A stretch of DNA of 64,000 nt, from contig NZ_JAERRH010000001.1 of assembly GCF_016741855.1 (NCBI RefSeq), forward strand, positions 682,001-746,000, read 5' to 3'. Below the pieces are notes generated by a model. The model was not told the DNA's origin and did no database searches. It saw only the letters and a list, made by a program, of their open reading frames with translations. Position 1 is the first letter of the stretch. Every line of letters starts with the position of its first letter. The position numbers and the translations under genes were made by a program. The DNA is from Streptomyces musisoli (GTDB lineage: Bacteria > Actinomycetota > Actinomycetes > Streptomycetales > Streptomycetaceae). Below, piece by piece: positions 37,225 to 45,441 of the stretch.

Positions 37225-38594
37225 CGGGGCCTGAACCGGTAGTCGTCGATGTGCCGCCGCAGGCCCGTCTCGGCCAGTGCCATGAGCAGGACGCCTCCTA
37301 TCAGGATCCACACCGCCGCCGCTGCGCGGAAGCCGGTGCCGGCCAGGTACGAGGCGGTGTGCCGCCCCGCTTCGGGGATCTGCCGCCCGGGCAGCGGGCG
37401 GTCGAGCAGGGTACGGGTGTCCGCCATCCCCTGGTGGGTCCACACGGTGAACAGCGCGGCGACACCGGCACCGGCGAGCAGCACGAGGAGCGCGGCGAGG
37501 AGTTGGCGGTTGTAGCGGCGCCGGAAGCGGTGGCGCAGGAAGCGCTGGGTCTCCAGCAGCGCCGCGGTCAGGACGAGGGTGAGCAGCAGGGTCGCGCTCC
37601 AGGCGAGCCACAGCAGCGGGCCGAAGGACGTCTGCCGGTTCACCGCGGCACGCTGCTGCCGTTGCAGGGCCTTCAGGCGGGCCTGTATCCCGGAGCCCCG
37701 CTCCGTCAGGATGCTGGTGGCGTAGCTGAGGTACGCCTCGCGCAGCACGCTTCCGTCGGGCTGGAGCTGGGACTGCTGGACCTTGACGGAGTAGACGGTG
37801 ATCAGGCCGGCGACCGTCTGAAGGGCCTGCCGGCCCGCCGGCCCGCCGATGTCGTCGTCGGCCGCGGCGGCCGCGAGGCTCTGCGCGGCGACGGAGATCT
37901 GTTTCTGGAAGTCGCTGGTCGGGGCCGGTGCGCCGGCGTCCTGCTGGGCCTGGCCGAGCGCGTAGAGCGCGGTGTCGAGGGAGAGGACGGCCGGGGCGCT
38001 GGAGGTGCGCAGCGGGTTCGCGTCACCGTGCACGCCCTGGTACGACACGAACAGGGACAGGGTGAGCAGGGCCGACAGGGTCAGCAGCAGGCGGTGCCGG
38101 ACGGCCAGGTCGCGGGCGGTCGTGCTGCCGCCCTCCTCCGGGCGCGGGCCGGCCCCGGAGAGCCGGTCGGCCAGCCGGGCGAGCCGGCCGGGCCACCGGC
38201 CGGGGCCGCGGCGGTCCGCGGGGTGCGCCCCCGGGTTCGGCACGGAGGGCGCGCGGGCGGGCGTGCCCGCGCCGGAAGCGGTGCCGTGACCGGACGCGGT
38301 GCCGTGACCGGACGCGGTGCCGTGACCGGACGCGGTGCCGTGGCCGGATGGGGTGCCGTGGCCGGATGGGGTGCCGTGGCCGGCGCTGGTGTGGTGGCCG
38401 GCGCCCTCCCGGGACGCGCCCTCCCGGGACCCGGCGCCGTGGCCGGCGGAGGTGCCGTGGCCGGCTCCCTGCCGGGACGTGGCACCGTGGCCGGCGCCCT
38501 GCCCGGACGCGGCACCGCTGGCGCCGCCCCGCCCGGGGGCCGTACCGCTGTTGTCGCCGCCCTGCCCGGGGCGCGGGTCTCTGCCGTTGGTCAT
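37221..38594 (-). CDS. GlnX-like four-helix membrane sensor protein
   Basis: 457 aa. Residues 1-130 are low-complexity, with many six-residue SGHGTA/SGHGTP repeats. Then come helix 1 (LLLTLSALLTLSLFVSY) and an extracytoplasmic helical domain of about 150 aa. Three more helices follow (LLWLAWSATLLLTLVLTAALL; LLAALLVLLAGAGVAALFTVW; AAAVWILIGGVLLMALAETGL). Topology and neighbourhood match mycobacterial GlnX, which passes a GlnH signal to PknG. Sequence identity to it cannot be judged here. ATGA overlap with the VWA gene upstream and GTGA overlap downstream. Start ATG 38594. Confidence 0.7.
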   Translation of the reverse strand: MTNGRDPRPGQGGDNSGTAPGRGGASGAASGQGAGHGATSRQGAGHGTSAGHGAGSREGASREGAGHHTSAGHGTPSGHGTPSGHGTASGHGTASGHGTASGHGTASGAGTPARAPSVPNPGAHPADRRGPGRWPGRLARLADRLSGAGPRPEEGGSTTARDLAVRHRLLLTLSALLTLSLFVSYQGVHGDANPLRTSSAPAVLSLDTALYALGQAQQDAGAPAPTSDFQKQISVAAQSLAAAAADDDIGGPAGRQALQTVAGLITVYSVKVQQSQLQPDGSVLREAYLSYATSILTERGSGIQARLKALQRQQRAAVNRQTSFGPLLWLAWSATLLLTLVLTAALLETQRFLRHRFRRRYNRQLLAALLVLLAGAGVAALFTVWTHQGMADTRTLLDRPLPGRQIPEAGRHTASYLAGTGFRAAAAVWILIGGVLLMALAETGLRRHIDDYRFRPR

Positions 38595-40228
38595 GCGGAC
38601 GGCTCCCTCAGCGGCCGACCGCAGTCGCCGCCGCAGTAGACGGAGTCGGCCGGGCCGAGCCACGTGCAGTACGGGCACTCGACGAGCCCGTCGGGACGGA
38701 CGGGGACGGCCGGACCGGCGGCGGAGCCGGGCGGAGAGGCGGCTGCGTCCGCGGACGGCCCGAGGGCCCCGGCACCCGTCCGCGCGGAGGCCCCGGCACC
38801 CGTCCGCGCGGAGGCCCCGGCGCCGGTCCGCGCGGAGGGCCGCGGCCCGCCCGGCAGCGCGGCCGGTGCTACGGGCTCCGGCGGGGTCGTCAGGGCGCTG
38901 GAGAGGATCAGGTGCTGCCAGTCGACGTCCTTGAGGCCGGAGCGGATCCGCCCGCTGCCCGGTGTGTCCTCGATCAGCCGGAGCGCGCCGAGCAGCTGGG
39001 CGTCGCCCAGTTCGGCGGCCAGCGCGAGCGCCCGGGCGAGTTCGGGGTCCGCCGTGTCCCGGCCGTCCGTGCCGCGCAGCCAGGCCCGGTAGGCCTTGGC
39101 GACGGCGGCGCTCGCCTGCTGGTACAGCTCGTGCCGGCGGACCCCGGGATAGCGCCGGGAGGCGTCGAGCGGGTTGTCGGTCCAGCGCACCAGGATGGGG
39201 CGCGGCGCGGGCAGCCGCACCGGACGCCTTACGTCGGGTACGACGATCTCCACGGCCGCCAGCTGGAGGTCCTCGCCCCTCTCCCGGCCGGCCGGGTCGG
39301 CGGTCAGGACGACCTGGAAGTGCCGCACCTCGTCGCCCCAGGCACGGGTGACGTACTCCGCGGCGCGCCCGCCGGGGCCCGCCGGGACGGGCTGGAGTTC
39401 CTGCTCGTTCGGCACCACCTGCTTGACCTGGCGGATCACCGTGCCCGGGGTGGGGGTCAGCCTGATCCGCAGCTCGGGCACCGAGGTGCCGAGCAGACCG
39501 GCCATCAATTCCTCGTAGGCCGCGGTGAGTTCCGACTCCACACGGACGGCTCGGGCGCGGCCGTGCAGCCGCCGGGTGATGTTCAGCAGCAGTTCGGCGT
39601 CCCAGTCGTCGCCGATCCCCCAGGCGTCGCAGACGAACTGGCCCGCACAGGCGTCGAGGACGGCTTCCAGCGGCCGGCTGGACCGGACGTCGTGCTCGTT
39701 GCGCCCGTCGGTGAGCAGCAGGACGTGTTTGACCGGCGCGGGCTGGTCCTTGAGCAGCCGCCGGGCGAGTTCGAGCCAGGCGCCGATGGCGGTGCCGCCG
39801 TCCGCGTCCAGGATGCGCACGGCACGCTCCGCGGCCTCGCGTTCGCCGGGCCCGGCGACGGCGAGCACCCGGTGGCCGGGCCCGGGGTGGACCACGGAGG
39901 CGTCGAACCGGCCGGAGAGCACGGCGAAGGCGGTGCCGTCGGGCAGCATCCGGACCGCCGCGACGGTGGCGTCCTTGGCCGCGTGCAGTTTCGCCGCCGG
40001 ATGGAGCATGGAGCGGGAGGTGTCGACGATCAGCACCTCGGCGAGCGCGGGCCCGGTGCCGGGCGCGAGCGCCCCGGCGTGCTCCACGCCCTCCGGGCTG
40101 CGGACCCCGATCTCCAGGATGGCGTGCATCTCCCGGTCGGTGTGCCGCCCGGCCGCGTCCGGCACGGCGGGCAGGTCCTTCTGCTGACCGACTGCGAGTG
40201 TCACCTCGGTCTCCTCGGCCATGGTCAT
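38591..40228 (-). CDS. VWA-domain protein with C-terminal zinc ribbon
   Basis: 545 aa. A von Willebrand factor A domain starts near residue 55, with the MIDAS motif D-T-S-R-S in VLIVDTSRSM and the later LLTDGRNEHD. A beta-rich domain follows, then an Ala/Gly-rich region with three ASARTGAG repeats. The last 30 residues hold CPYC...CGGDCG, a zinc-ribbon-like motif. ATG 40228 is preferred because GGGGAAGAGG stands 6 nt upstream. It may be a metal-dependent protein-protein adaptor in the kinase operon. Confidence 0.8.
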   Translation of the reverse strand: MTMAEETEVTLAVGQQKDLPAVPDAAGRHTDREMHAILEIGVRSPEGVEHAGALAPGTGPALAEVLIVDTSRSMLHPAAKLHAAKDATVAAVRMLPDGTAFAVLSGRFDASVVHPGPGHRVLAVAGPGEREAAERAVRILDADGGTAIGAWLELARRLLKDQPAPVKHVLLLTDGRNEHDVRSSRPLEAVLDACAGQFVCDAWGIGDDWDAELLLNITRRLHGRARAVRVESELTAAYEELMAGLLGTSVPELRIRLTPTPGTVIRQVKQVVPNEQELQPVPAGPGGRAAEYVTRAWGDEVRHFQVVLTADPAGRERGEDLQLAAVEIVVPDVRRPVRLPAPRPILVRWTDNPLDASRRYPGVRRHELYQQASAAVAKAYRAWLRGTDGRDTADPELARALALAAELGDAQLLGALRLIEDTPGSGRIRSGLKDVDWQHLILSSALTTPPEPVAPAALPGGPRPSARTGAGASARTGAGASARTGAGALGPSADAAASPPGSAAGPAVPVRPDGLVECPYCTWLGPADSVYCGGDCGRPLREPSA

Positions 40229-40259
40229 CGCTGCCTCTTCCCCGGGTTCGTGGGTGTGG

Positions 40260-42515
40260 TCAGAAGGTGGTCATCGGCCGGACCGCGTGGGCCAGGTCGA
40301 GCAGCCGGCCGTGCTCCCCGGCGGTGCCGGCCTGCGCGGCCAGCTGCCGGAAGGAGTGCTCCAGGCGGGTGCGCAGGCCGTCCTCGTCCCCGGGTCCGAG
40401 CAGGTCGCCGGCCGGGAAGTCCGGCCCCCAGCCCTGCGCCGGCCGGCTGTGCAGGGCGTTGTCACGGACCTCGGCGACCAGCCGGGCCCGGGACTCGCCG
40501 TCCGCCGCGCCGCCGTCCAGCCGCAGACCGGGCAGCCGCCGGGCCGCGTCCCGCAGGCCGGCCGGGGTGGGCGGGCTGCCGTGCAGGACGCCGGCGCGGA
40601 CGCGTACGGCCGCGATGCGGGCGGCGTCGTGGTGCCGGGAGGTGGCGGGGACCTCGTCGAGGACGTGGACGGCGGCGTCCCGGTCGCCGCGGGCCAGGTG
40701 TCCGCGGGCCAGGCCGAAGGCGGCGGCGGTGTGCGCGGAGTCCCGTCTCCAGACGGCCTCGTAGTAGCGCATGGCCCGGGCCGGGCGTGCGCCGTCGGTG
40801 TGTTCGGCGCAGTAGCCGAGGGCCAGCTTGGGCACGTACTCGCCGGGCAGGGCCTGGTAGACGGCGTCGAAGCGGGCGCCGGCCAGGTCCACCTCGCCCT
40901 TGCTGAGGTGCAGGACGCCGCGGTGCCAGGCGATGCGCCAGTCGTGGGCGGCGGCGCGTTCGCCGAGCTGGGTCTCGGCCTCGGCGAGCCAGCTCTCCGC
41001 GGCCTGCTGCTCGCCCTTCCTGAGGTAGGCGCGGCACAGCCACAGCGCGGTCTCGGGGGTGCCGAGGCGGGATTCGCGGGGCCACTGCCGGGCGACCCGG
41101 TCGGGGGCGTCGGGCGGGAAGGAGTCCAGCAGCAGGGCGGCGCCGTCGTCGGGGTCGGGGACCGGCTCGGGCAGGGCGCCGGCCACCTCGGCGGCGGCGG
41201 GCGGGGAGACGTCGAGGCCGGCGGGCCGCCCGGCGGGGCGTCCGGTCCAGTGGTCCAGGGCGGGGATCGCGCCGAGGCCGGCGTCGAGGCGGGCGCCGGA
41301 CGCGCGGAACCGGGTGGAGGCCTCCGGCAGTTGCTCGCCGAACTGGAGCGAGCGGAACTCCCGCAGGACCTCCCAGAGCTGGCGGGACATCTCGGCGGCC
41401 GAGCGGTACCGGGCCCGGGGTTCGGCGTGGGTGGCACGGGCGACGACGCGGCGGAAGGAGTCGGGGGCGAGGCCGCGGGCGGTTTCGGTGCCGCGGGCCA
41501 GGGCCTGGAGGGTCATGCCGACGGTGTAGAGGTCGCTGTCGACGTGCCAGCCCCGTTGGTCGATCTCGTCCTTGGGCGGGGCGAAGCCGGCCGTGTACAC
41601 GTAGGCGGAGGTGCGGTCGCCGATGGCGCGGACGGCGCCGAGGTCGACGACCTTGACGGCCCGGCCGAAGTGGATGACGTTGGACGGCTTCATGTCGCAG
41701 TAGAGCAGGCCGCGTTCGTGCATGTACTGGAGGGCGCCGAGGATCTTGCAGCCGTAGGTGAGGACGTGGTCGAGGCGGGGGCGGCCGTGGAAGATCCGCT
41801 CGACGTCGTCGGCGTCGAAGAGCTGTTGCAGGGAGCGTCCGCCGATGTAGTCCATGACCAGGTAGCCGGTGGGCGTGCGGCCGGGGGCGCTGTGTTCGGC
41901 GTAGGTGATGATGCGGACGATGTCGGGGTGGTGCAGATCGGTGAGGGAGCGGCGCTCCTCCACGGCGGTGCGGCGGGCGAGCGCGTCGTGGACGTTGATC
42001 TGGCCCTTGAGGACGACGCGGTGGCCGTCGGCGCGGGTGTCCTCGGCGAGGTGTATCCAGCCCAGGCCGCCGTGGGCGAGGCAGCCGAGCACCTTGTAGT
42101 GGTCGGCGACGACCTCGCCCGTGACGAGCTGGGGCATCAGCGAGTAGGGCGTGCCGCAGCGGGGGCAGCGGCCGGTGGCGCGGGCGGGCTGGCCGCCGTA
42201 GCCGATGCCGATGGTCATGTCGCAGCCGTCGGCGCCGCAGCGGCGGCCGCCGGTGGGCAGGCGGGGGTCCTCGACGAGTACGTCGTCGGGGACGGGGACC
42301 TCGGGCAGGACGACCAGTCCGTGCTGGTCGAGTTCGCCGATTCCGGCGACGGCGTGCACGGCCGCCGGGCCGGGTGCCTCCTCGGCGGTGCCGGCCCGGG
42401 CCGCGGGCCTGTCCGGTGGTTCGGTGCGCGGCTCGGCGTGCCGGTGGCCGCAGGTGTCGCAGTAGCCGGTGCCCATGATGCGGCCCGCGCAGCCGGGCCG
42501 GACGCACGAGGTCAT
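40260..42515 (-). CDS. PknG-like serine/threonine kinase with rubredoxin-like and TPR domains
   Basis: 751 aa, the same length and order as mycobacterial PknG. An extra Cys cluster (Cys4, 9, 19, 22) opens the protein. The rubredoxin-like site uses Cys93, Cys98, Cys117 and Cys120. The kinase starts at YKVLGCLAHGGLGWIHLAED, with Lys170 in VVLKG, Asp274 in YCDMKPSN and DLG at 291-293. Residues 440-740 are TPR-like helices. In mycobacteria PknG phosphorylates GarA to control glutamate/2-oxoglutarate metabolism. ATG overlaps the upstream protease stop (ATGA). Cytoplasmic. Confidence 0.9.
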   Translation of the reverse strand: MTSCVRPGCAGRIMGTGYCDTCGHRHAEPRTEPPDRPAARAGTAEEAPGPAAVHAVAGIGELDQHGLVVLPEVPVPDDVLVEDPRLPTGGRRCGADGCDMTIGIGYGGQPARATGRCPRCGTPYSLMPQLVTGEVVADHYKVLGCLAHGGLGWIHLAEDTRADGHRVVLKGQINVHDALARRTAVEERRSLTDLHHPDIVRIITYAEHSAPGRTPTGYLVMDYIGGRSLQQLFDADDVERIFHGRPRLDHVLTYGCKILGALQYMHERGLLYCDMKPSNVIHFGRAVKVVDLGAVRAIGDRTSAYVYTAGFAPPKDEIDQRGWHVDSDLYTVGMTLQALARGTETARGLAPDSFRRVVARATHAEPRARYRSAAEMSRQLWEVLREFRSLQFGEQLPEASTRFRASGARLDAGLGAIPALDHWTGRPAGRPAGLDVSPPAAAEVAGALPEPVPDPDDGAALLLDSFPPDAPDRVARQWPRESRLGTPETALWLCRAYLRKGEQQAAESWLAEAETQLGERAAAHDWRIAWHRGVLHLSKGEVDLAGARFDAVYQALPGEYVPKLALGYCAEHTDGARPARAMRYYEAVWRRDSAHTAAAFGLARGHLARGDRDAAVHVLDEVPATSRHHDAARIAAVRVRAGVLHGSPPTPAGLRDAARRLPGLRLDGGAADGESRARLVAEVRDNALHSRPAQGWGPDFPAGDLLGPGDEDGLRTRLEHSFRQLAAQAGTAGEHGRLLDLAHAVRPMTTF

Positions 42516-44200
42516 GACGCGCCCTCCTCTTCGTCCGGGGTGGCGGAGCAGAAGCCGACGAACCGCTCGACGGCGGCCTCGGCCCGTTCGATGTCGCAGG
42601 GGGTCTGCCGCAGCAGCGACACGGCTTCCTCGTAGAGCCGGTAGGCGGCCATGACCCGGTCGCCCTGTGTGGCCGCCCGTTGCCGGCACAGCGGCCACTC
42701 CGCGCCGATTCGGCCGAGGAGTTCTTCGCGGCGGCGCAGCCGGTCGTCGAGCATGCCGATGACCTCCTCCAGGCGCCGCCGGCGGCGGCCGACGGCGTCC
42801 TCGTAGGTGAACAGCTCGCCGGCGCGGCCGGGTTCGTGCTCGCGGTCGGGGGTGTGGGTGAACCAGGCGCGCAGCATCTGGCTGCGCCGGACTCCGGCTT
42901 CGGCCCGGTCGAGCAGGGGGCGTCCGCCGGGGCCGGGCTGCACGCGGTCCCGGCGGACGTCGAGTGCCGGGCCCAGCTCCTCGGTGATCCGGTCGAGTTC
43001 GGCGCGCAGCCGGGTCCAGCGGTCGCGCAGCGGCCGGTGGACGAGCAGCTCGGCGGTCCGGGCGGCCCGCTCGCCCGGGTGGCGGAACGCCAGCAGCAGC
43101 CGGGCGCCTTGCCCGGCGAGCCGGTCCAGCAGCCCGAGCAGGGCGTCGGGGTCGGCCGCCTGGTCCACGGCGACCAGCACGGCGGCGAGCGGGACGCGCA
43201 GGGCGCCGAGCCGTTCGGGCCGGGGGTCGTCGCGGATGCCGAGGCGTTCGGCGATCCGGTCCATGACCTCCCCGGCCGTCAGCCCCTTGACGTCCAGGGC
43301 GAGGTCGTGGCCGCCTGCGGGGGGCACGGTCTCGGGCGGGTCCTGGCTGACGGCGCTGGTGTTGCGGTGGGTGCGCAGCTCGCGGTCGGCGAGGGTGACG
43401 GCCCGCTGGAGGGTCCAGGCGCGGTCGCCGCGGTCGGGGACGACGGTGACGAGCACGGGCCAGCCCTCGCCCCGGAACCAGGAGGCGAGTTCGGTGGCGA
43501 AGGGGACGTCGAGCCGGCCGGGGGCGGCGCCGGTGCCGGTGCGCAGCCGGGGGTCGACGGCCTCGGCGCCGTCGGTCCAGGCGGCGGCCTGCGGCAGATG
43601 GCTGAGGATGGTCTCGGTGGGGCTCATGTAGCTGAAGGCGGAGCCCGGGCCCTCGTCGACGCTGAGGACGATGCCGATGACCTGGTCGGTGGCGTGGTCG
43701 ACGACGCCGCCGCCGCTGAAGCCGGGGGCGGCGAGTTCGCCGGGGGTGGTCGGGCGCAGCTGCACCTGGCTGTCCCGGCCGCGGGCGGCGACCAGCGTGG
43801 CGCCGTGCCAGCGCCCGCCGTCGTCGCCGGCCGGGAAGCCGTACATGCTGACGGGGCCGTGGGGTGCGGCGAGCCGGTAGAGCCGTGTGGTGTGTTCGGC
43901 GGGCAGCGGTGCGGCCAGGCGCAGCAGGGCGAGGTCGCCGCTGCGGTCGCCGAGGTGCTCGCGCTGTGGCACGTGTTCGTCGGGGCGGACGGCGGCGGTC
44001 ACGGCACCCAGGTCGGGAAAGGCGACCAGGCGGACGGTGTAGTGGTGACCCGGGCTGACGACGTGGCCGGCGGTGAGCACCCGTTGGGGTGCGAGCAGCA
44101 CGCCCGCGCCGAGGACCAGGCCGTCCGGCGTCTCGATGCGCGCGATCCAGGCCGGTGTCCGTAATCGCGTTGTTCCGACTCGCTCCCCCGTGCGCGTCAT
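42512..44200 (-). CDS. Trypsin-like peptidase domain protein
   Basis: 562 aa. N-terminal chymotrypsin-fold protease without a signal peptide: His in VLTAGHVV, Asp in RSGDLALLRL, Ser in APGFSGGGVVD. The second half is a helical domain with a VWA- or CATRA-like alpha/beta core (VPLAAVLVAVDQAADPDALLGLLDRL) and coiled-coil-forming C-terminus. ATG 44200 stands 7 nt after TAACCT with no ribosome-binding site, so a leaderless mRNA is likely. First gene of the operon running through PknG to the binding protein. Cytoplasmic, substrate unknown. Confidence 0.82.
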   Translation of the reverse strand: MTRTGERVGTTRLRTPAWIARIETPDGLVLGAGVLLAPQRVLTAGHVVSPGHHYTVRLVAFPDLGAVTAAVRPDEHVPQREHLGDRSGDLALLRLAAPLPAEHTTRLYRLAAPHGPVSMYGFPAGDDGGRWHGATLVAARGRDSQVQLRPTTPGELAAPGFSGGGVVDHATDQVIGIVLSVDEGPGSAFSYMSPTETILSHLPQAAAWTDGAEAVDPRLRTGTGAAPGRLDVPFATELASWFRGEGWPVLVTVVPDRGDRAWTLQRAVTLADRELRTHRNTSAVSQDPPETVPPAGGHDLALDVKGLTAGEVMDRIAERLGIRDDPRPERLGALRVPLAAVLVAVDQAADPDALLGLLDRLAGQGARLLLAFRHPGERAARTAELLVHRPLRDRWTRLRAELDRITEELGPALDVRRDRVQPGPGGRPLLDRAEAGVRRSQMLRAWFTHTPDREHEPGRAGELFTYEDAVGRRRRRLEEVIGMLDDRLRRREELLGRIGAEWPLCRQRAATQGDRVMAAYRLYEEAVSLLRQTPCDIERAEAAVERFVGFCSATPDEEEGAS

Positions 44201-44207
44201 GGTCCCG

Positions 44208-44235
44208 AGGTTACTCCGAGTACCGGTTCGGTACT
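44208..44235 (-). promoter_or_regulatory. Leaderless promoter and palindromic operator of the pknG-type operon
   Basis: On the minus strand, -10 TAACCT (44213-44208) is followed after 7 nt by ATG. AGTACCG-GTT-CGGTACT (44219-44235), a 17-bp perfect inverted repeat, covers the spacer and -35 region. Confidence 0.6.
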
Positions 44236-44683
44236 ACTGGTGTGCACGGGATCGTGGCCGGCCGGGCGATCACGGGCGGGCCGCGCGGGGAAGGGGGCGG
44301 CGTGGAGCGGGGCACGCCGGGAGCCGGGCCGCCCGGGGACTTCGACCACGCGAGGAGCCGGGCCACCCGAGGAGCCGGGCAGCGCGGGAGCGGGCCACAC
44401 GGGAAGCCGGGCCGCCCGGGGACTTCGACCACGCGAGGAGCCGGGCCGCCCGGAGCGGACCACGCGGGAAGCCGGGCCGCACGGGGACTTCGACCACGCG
44501 AGGAGCCGGGCTACACGGGGAGTTGGGCCACGCGAGGAGCCGGGGAGCGCCGGGATCGGGCCACGCGGGGAGCTGGCGGCGCGGGAGCGGGCCACGCCGG
44601 GGCGGCCACGCTGGGGCCGGAGGGATTTACGGGGGCTCGCAGGGGCTCGGCGGTGGGGTGCCGGTGGCGCGGGCGGTGCCGGG
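44236..44683. repeat. Tandem-repeat-rich spacer, pknG operon / phosphoribosyltransferase
   Basis: No gene is seen. From about 44300 to 44620 the sequence is built from degenerate 18-24-bp units around GGGCCACGCGAGGAGCC. A longer module containing GGGGACTTCGACCACGCGAG occurs three times (near 44335, 44431 and 44485). Confidence 0.75.
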
Positions 44684-45328
44684 TCAGGCGTTGCGCAGGG
44701 CCGTGACCACCTCGTCGTCGCTCAGTTGCCCGAAGTCGTCGTACCACTGGCCCACCGCGGCGAAAGCCGCAGGACGGTGCGGGCAGACGACCGTGTCGGC
44801 CTCGGTGCCGAGCGCGTCGAGGGAGTCCGGGGCGCCGACGGGTACGGCGAGGACGAGGTGGGCGGGCTCGCGACGCCGGATGTGGCGCAGGGCGGCACGG
44901 GCGGTGGCGCCGGTGGCGAGGCCGTCGTCGACCACGATGACCGTGCGGCCCTTCAGGTCCGGTGGCGGCCGGTCGCCGCGGTAGCGCCGCTCGCGGCGGC
45001 GCAGTTCCTCGCGCTCCCGGTCCACGGCCGGGGCGAGGGAGTCCTCGGTGAGGCCGAGGTGGCCGAGGCTGTCGGCGTCGAAGAGCGGCGGATCGTCCGC
45101 GGCGAGCGCACCGACGGCGAACTCCCGGTGGTGGGGGGCGCCGATCTTGCGGACGACGAGCACGTCGAGGGGGGCGCCGAGGGCCCGGGCGACGGGCTCG
45201 GCGACGGCGACCCCGCCGCGCGGCAGGGCGAGGACGACGACCGGGTCGGCGAGGTCGCCCCGCTCGCGCAGGTCGCTCAGCAGTCCGGCGAGTGCCCGGC
45301 CGGCTTCGGCGCGGTCCCGGAAGCGCAT
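44684..45328 (-). CDS. Phosphoribosyltransferase family protein
   Basis: 214-aa type I PRTase-fold protein. The PRPP-binding motif VIVVDDGLATGATA and the ALPRGGVAVAEPVARALGAPLDVLVVRKIGAP segment are typical of the stand-alone actinobacterial family of unknown substrate. AAGGA precedes ATG 45328. Divergent from the polysaccharide deacetylase. Confidence 0.85.
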   Translation of the reverse strand: MRFRDRAEAGRALAGLLSDLRERGDLADPVVVLALPRGGVAVAEPVARALGAPLDVLVVRKIGAPHHREFAVGALAADDPPLFDADSLGHLGLTEDSLAPAVDREREELRRRERRYRGDRPPPDLKGRTVIVVDDGLATGATARAALRHIRRREPAHLVLAVPVGAPDSLDALGTEADTVVCPHRPAAFAAVGQWYDDFGQLSDDEVVTALRNA

Positions 45329-45412
45329 GGGTGGTCCTTCCGCCGGGGTGTCTCCGCCCCCTGCCTCCATGGTGCTCCCGCCCCGCGACCACTCCAGAGC
45401 ATTCGAACAATT

Positions 45413-45437
45413 GGACTATACACGCAGTGTATAGTCC
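45413..45437. promoter_or_regulatory. 25-bp perfect palindrome over the deacetylase promoter
   Basis: Arms GGACTATACAC and GTGTATAGTCC with a GCA centre. TATAGT (45430-45435), inside the right arm, is a good -10 located 6 nt before ATG 45442. A bound regulator would therefore cover the transcription start. The ACTATAC/GTATAGT arms resemble GntR-family (YtrA-type) operators. Confidence 0.75.
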
Positions 45438-45441
45438 CGGC

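Noticed and set aside
44236..44683. Short genes in the repeat-rich spacer
   Set aside because: All frames are built from the tandem units and change composition with each indel between units.
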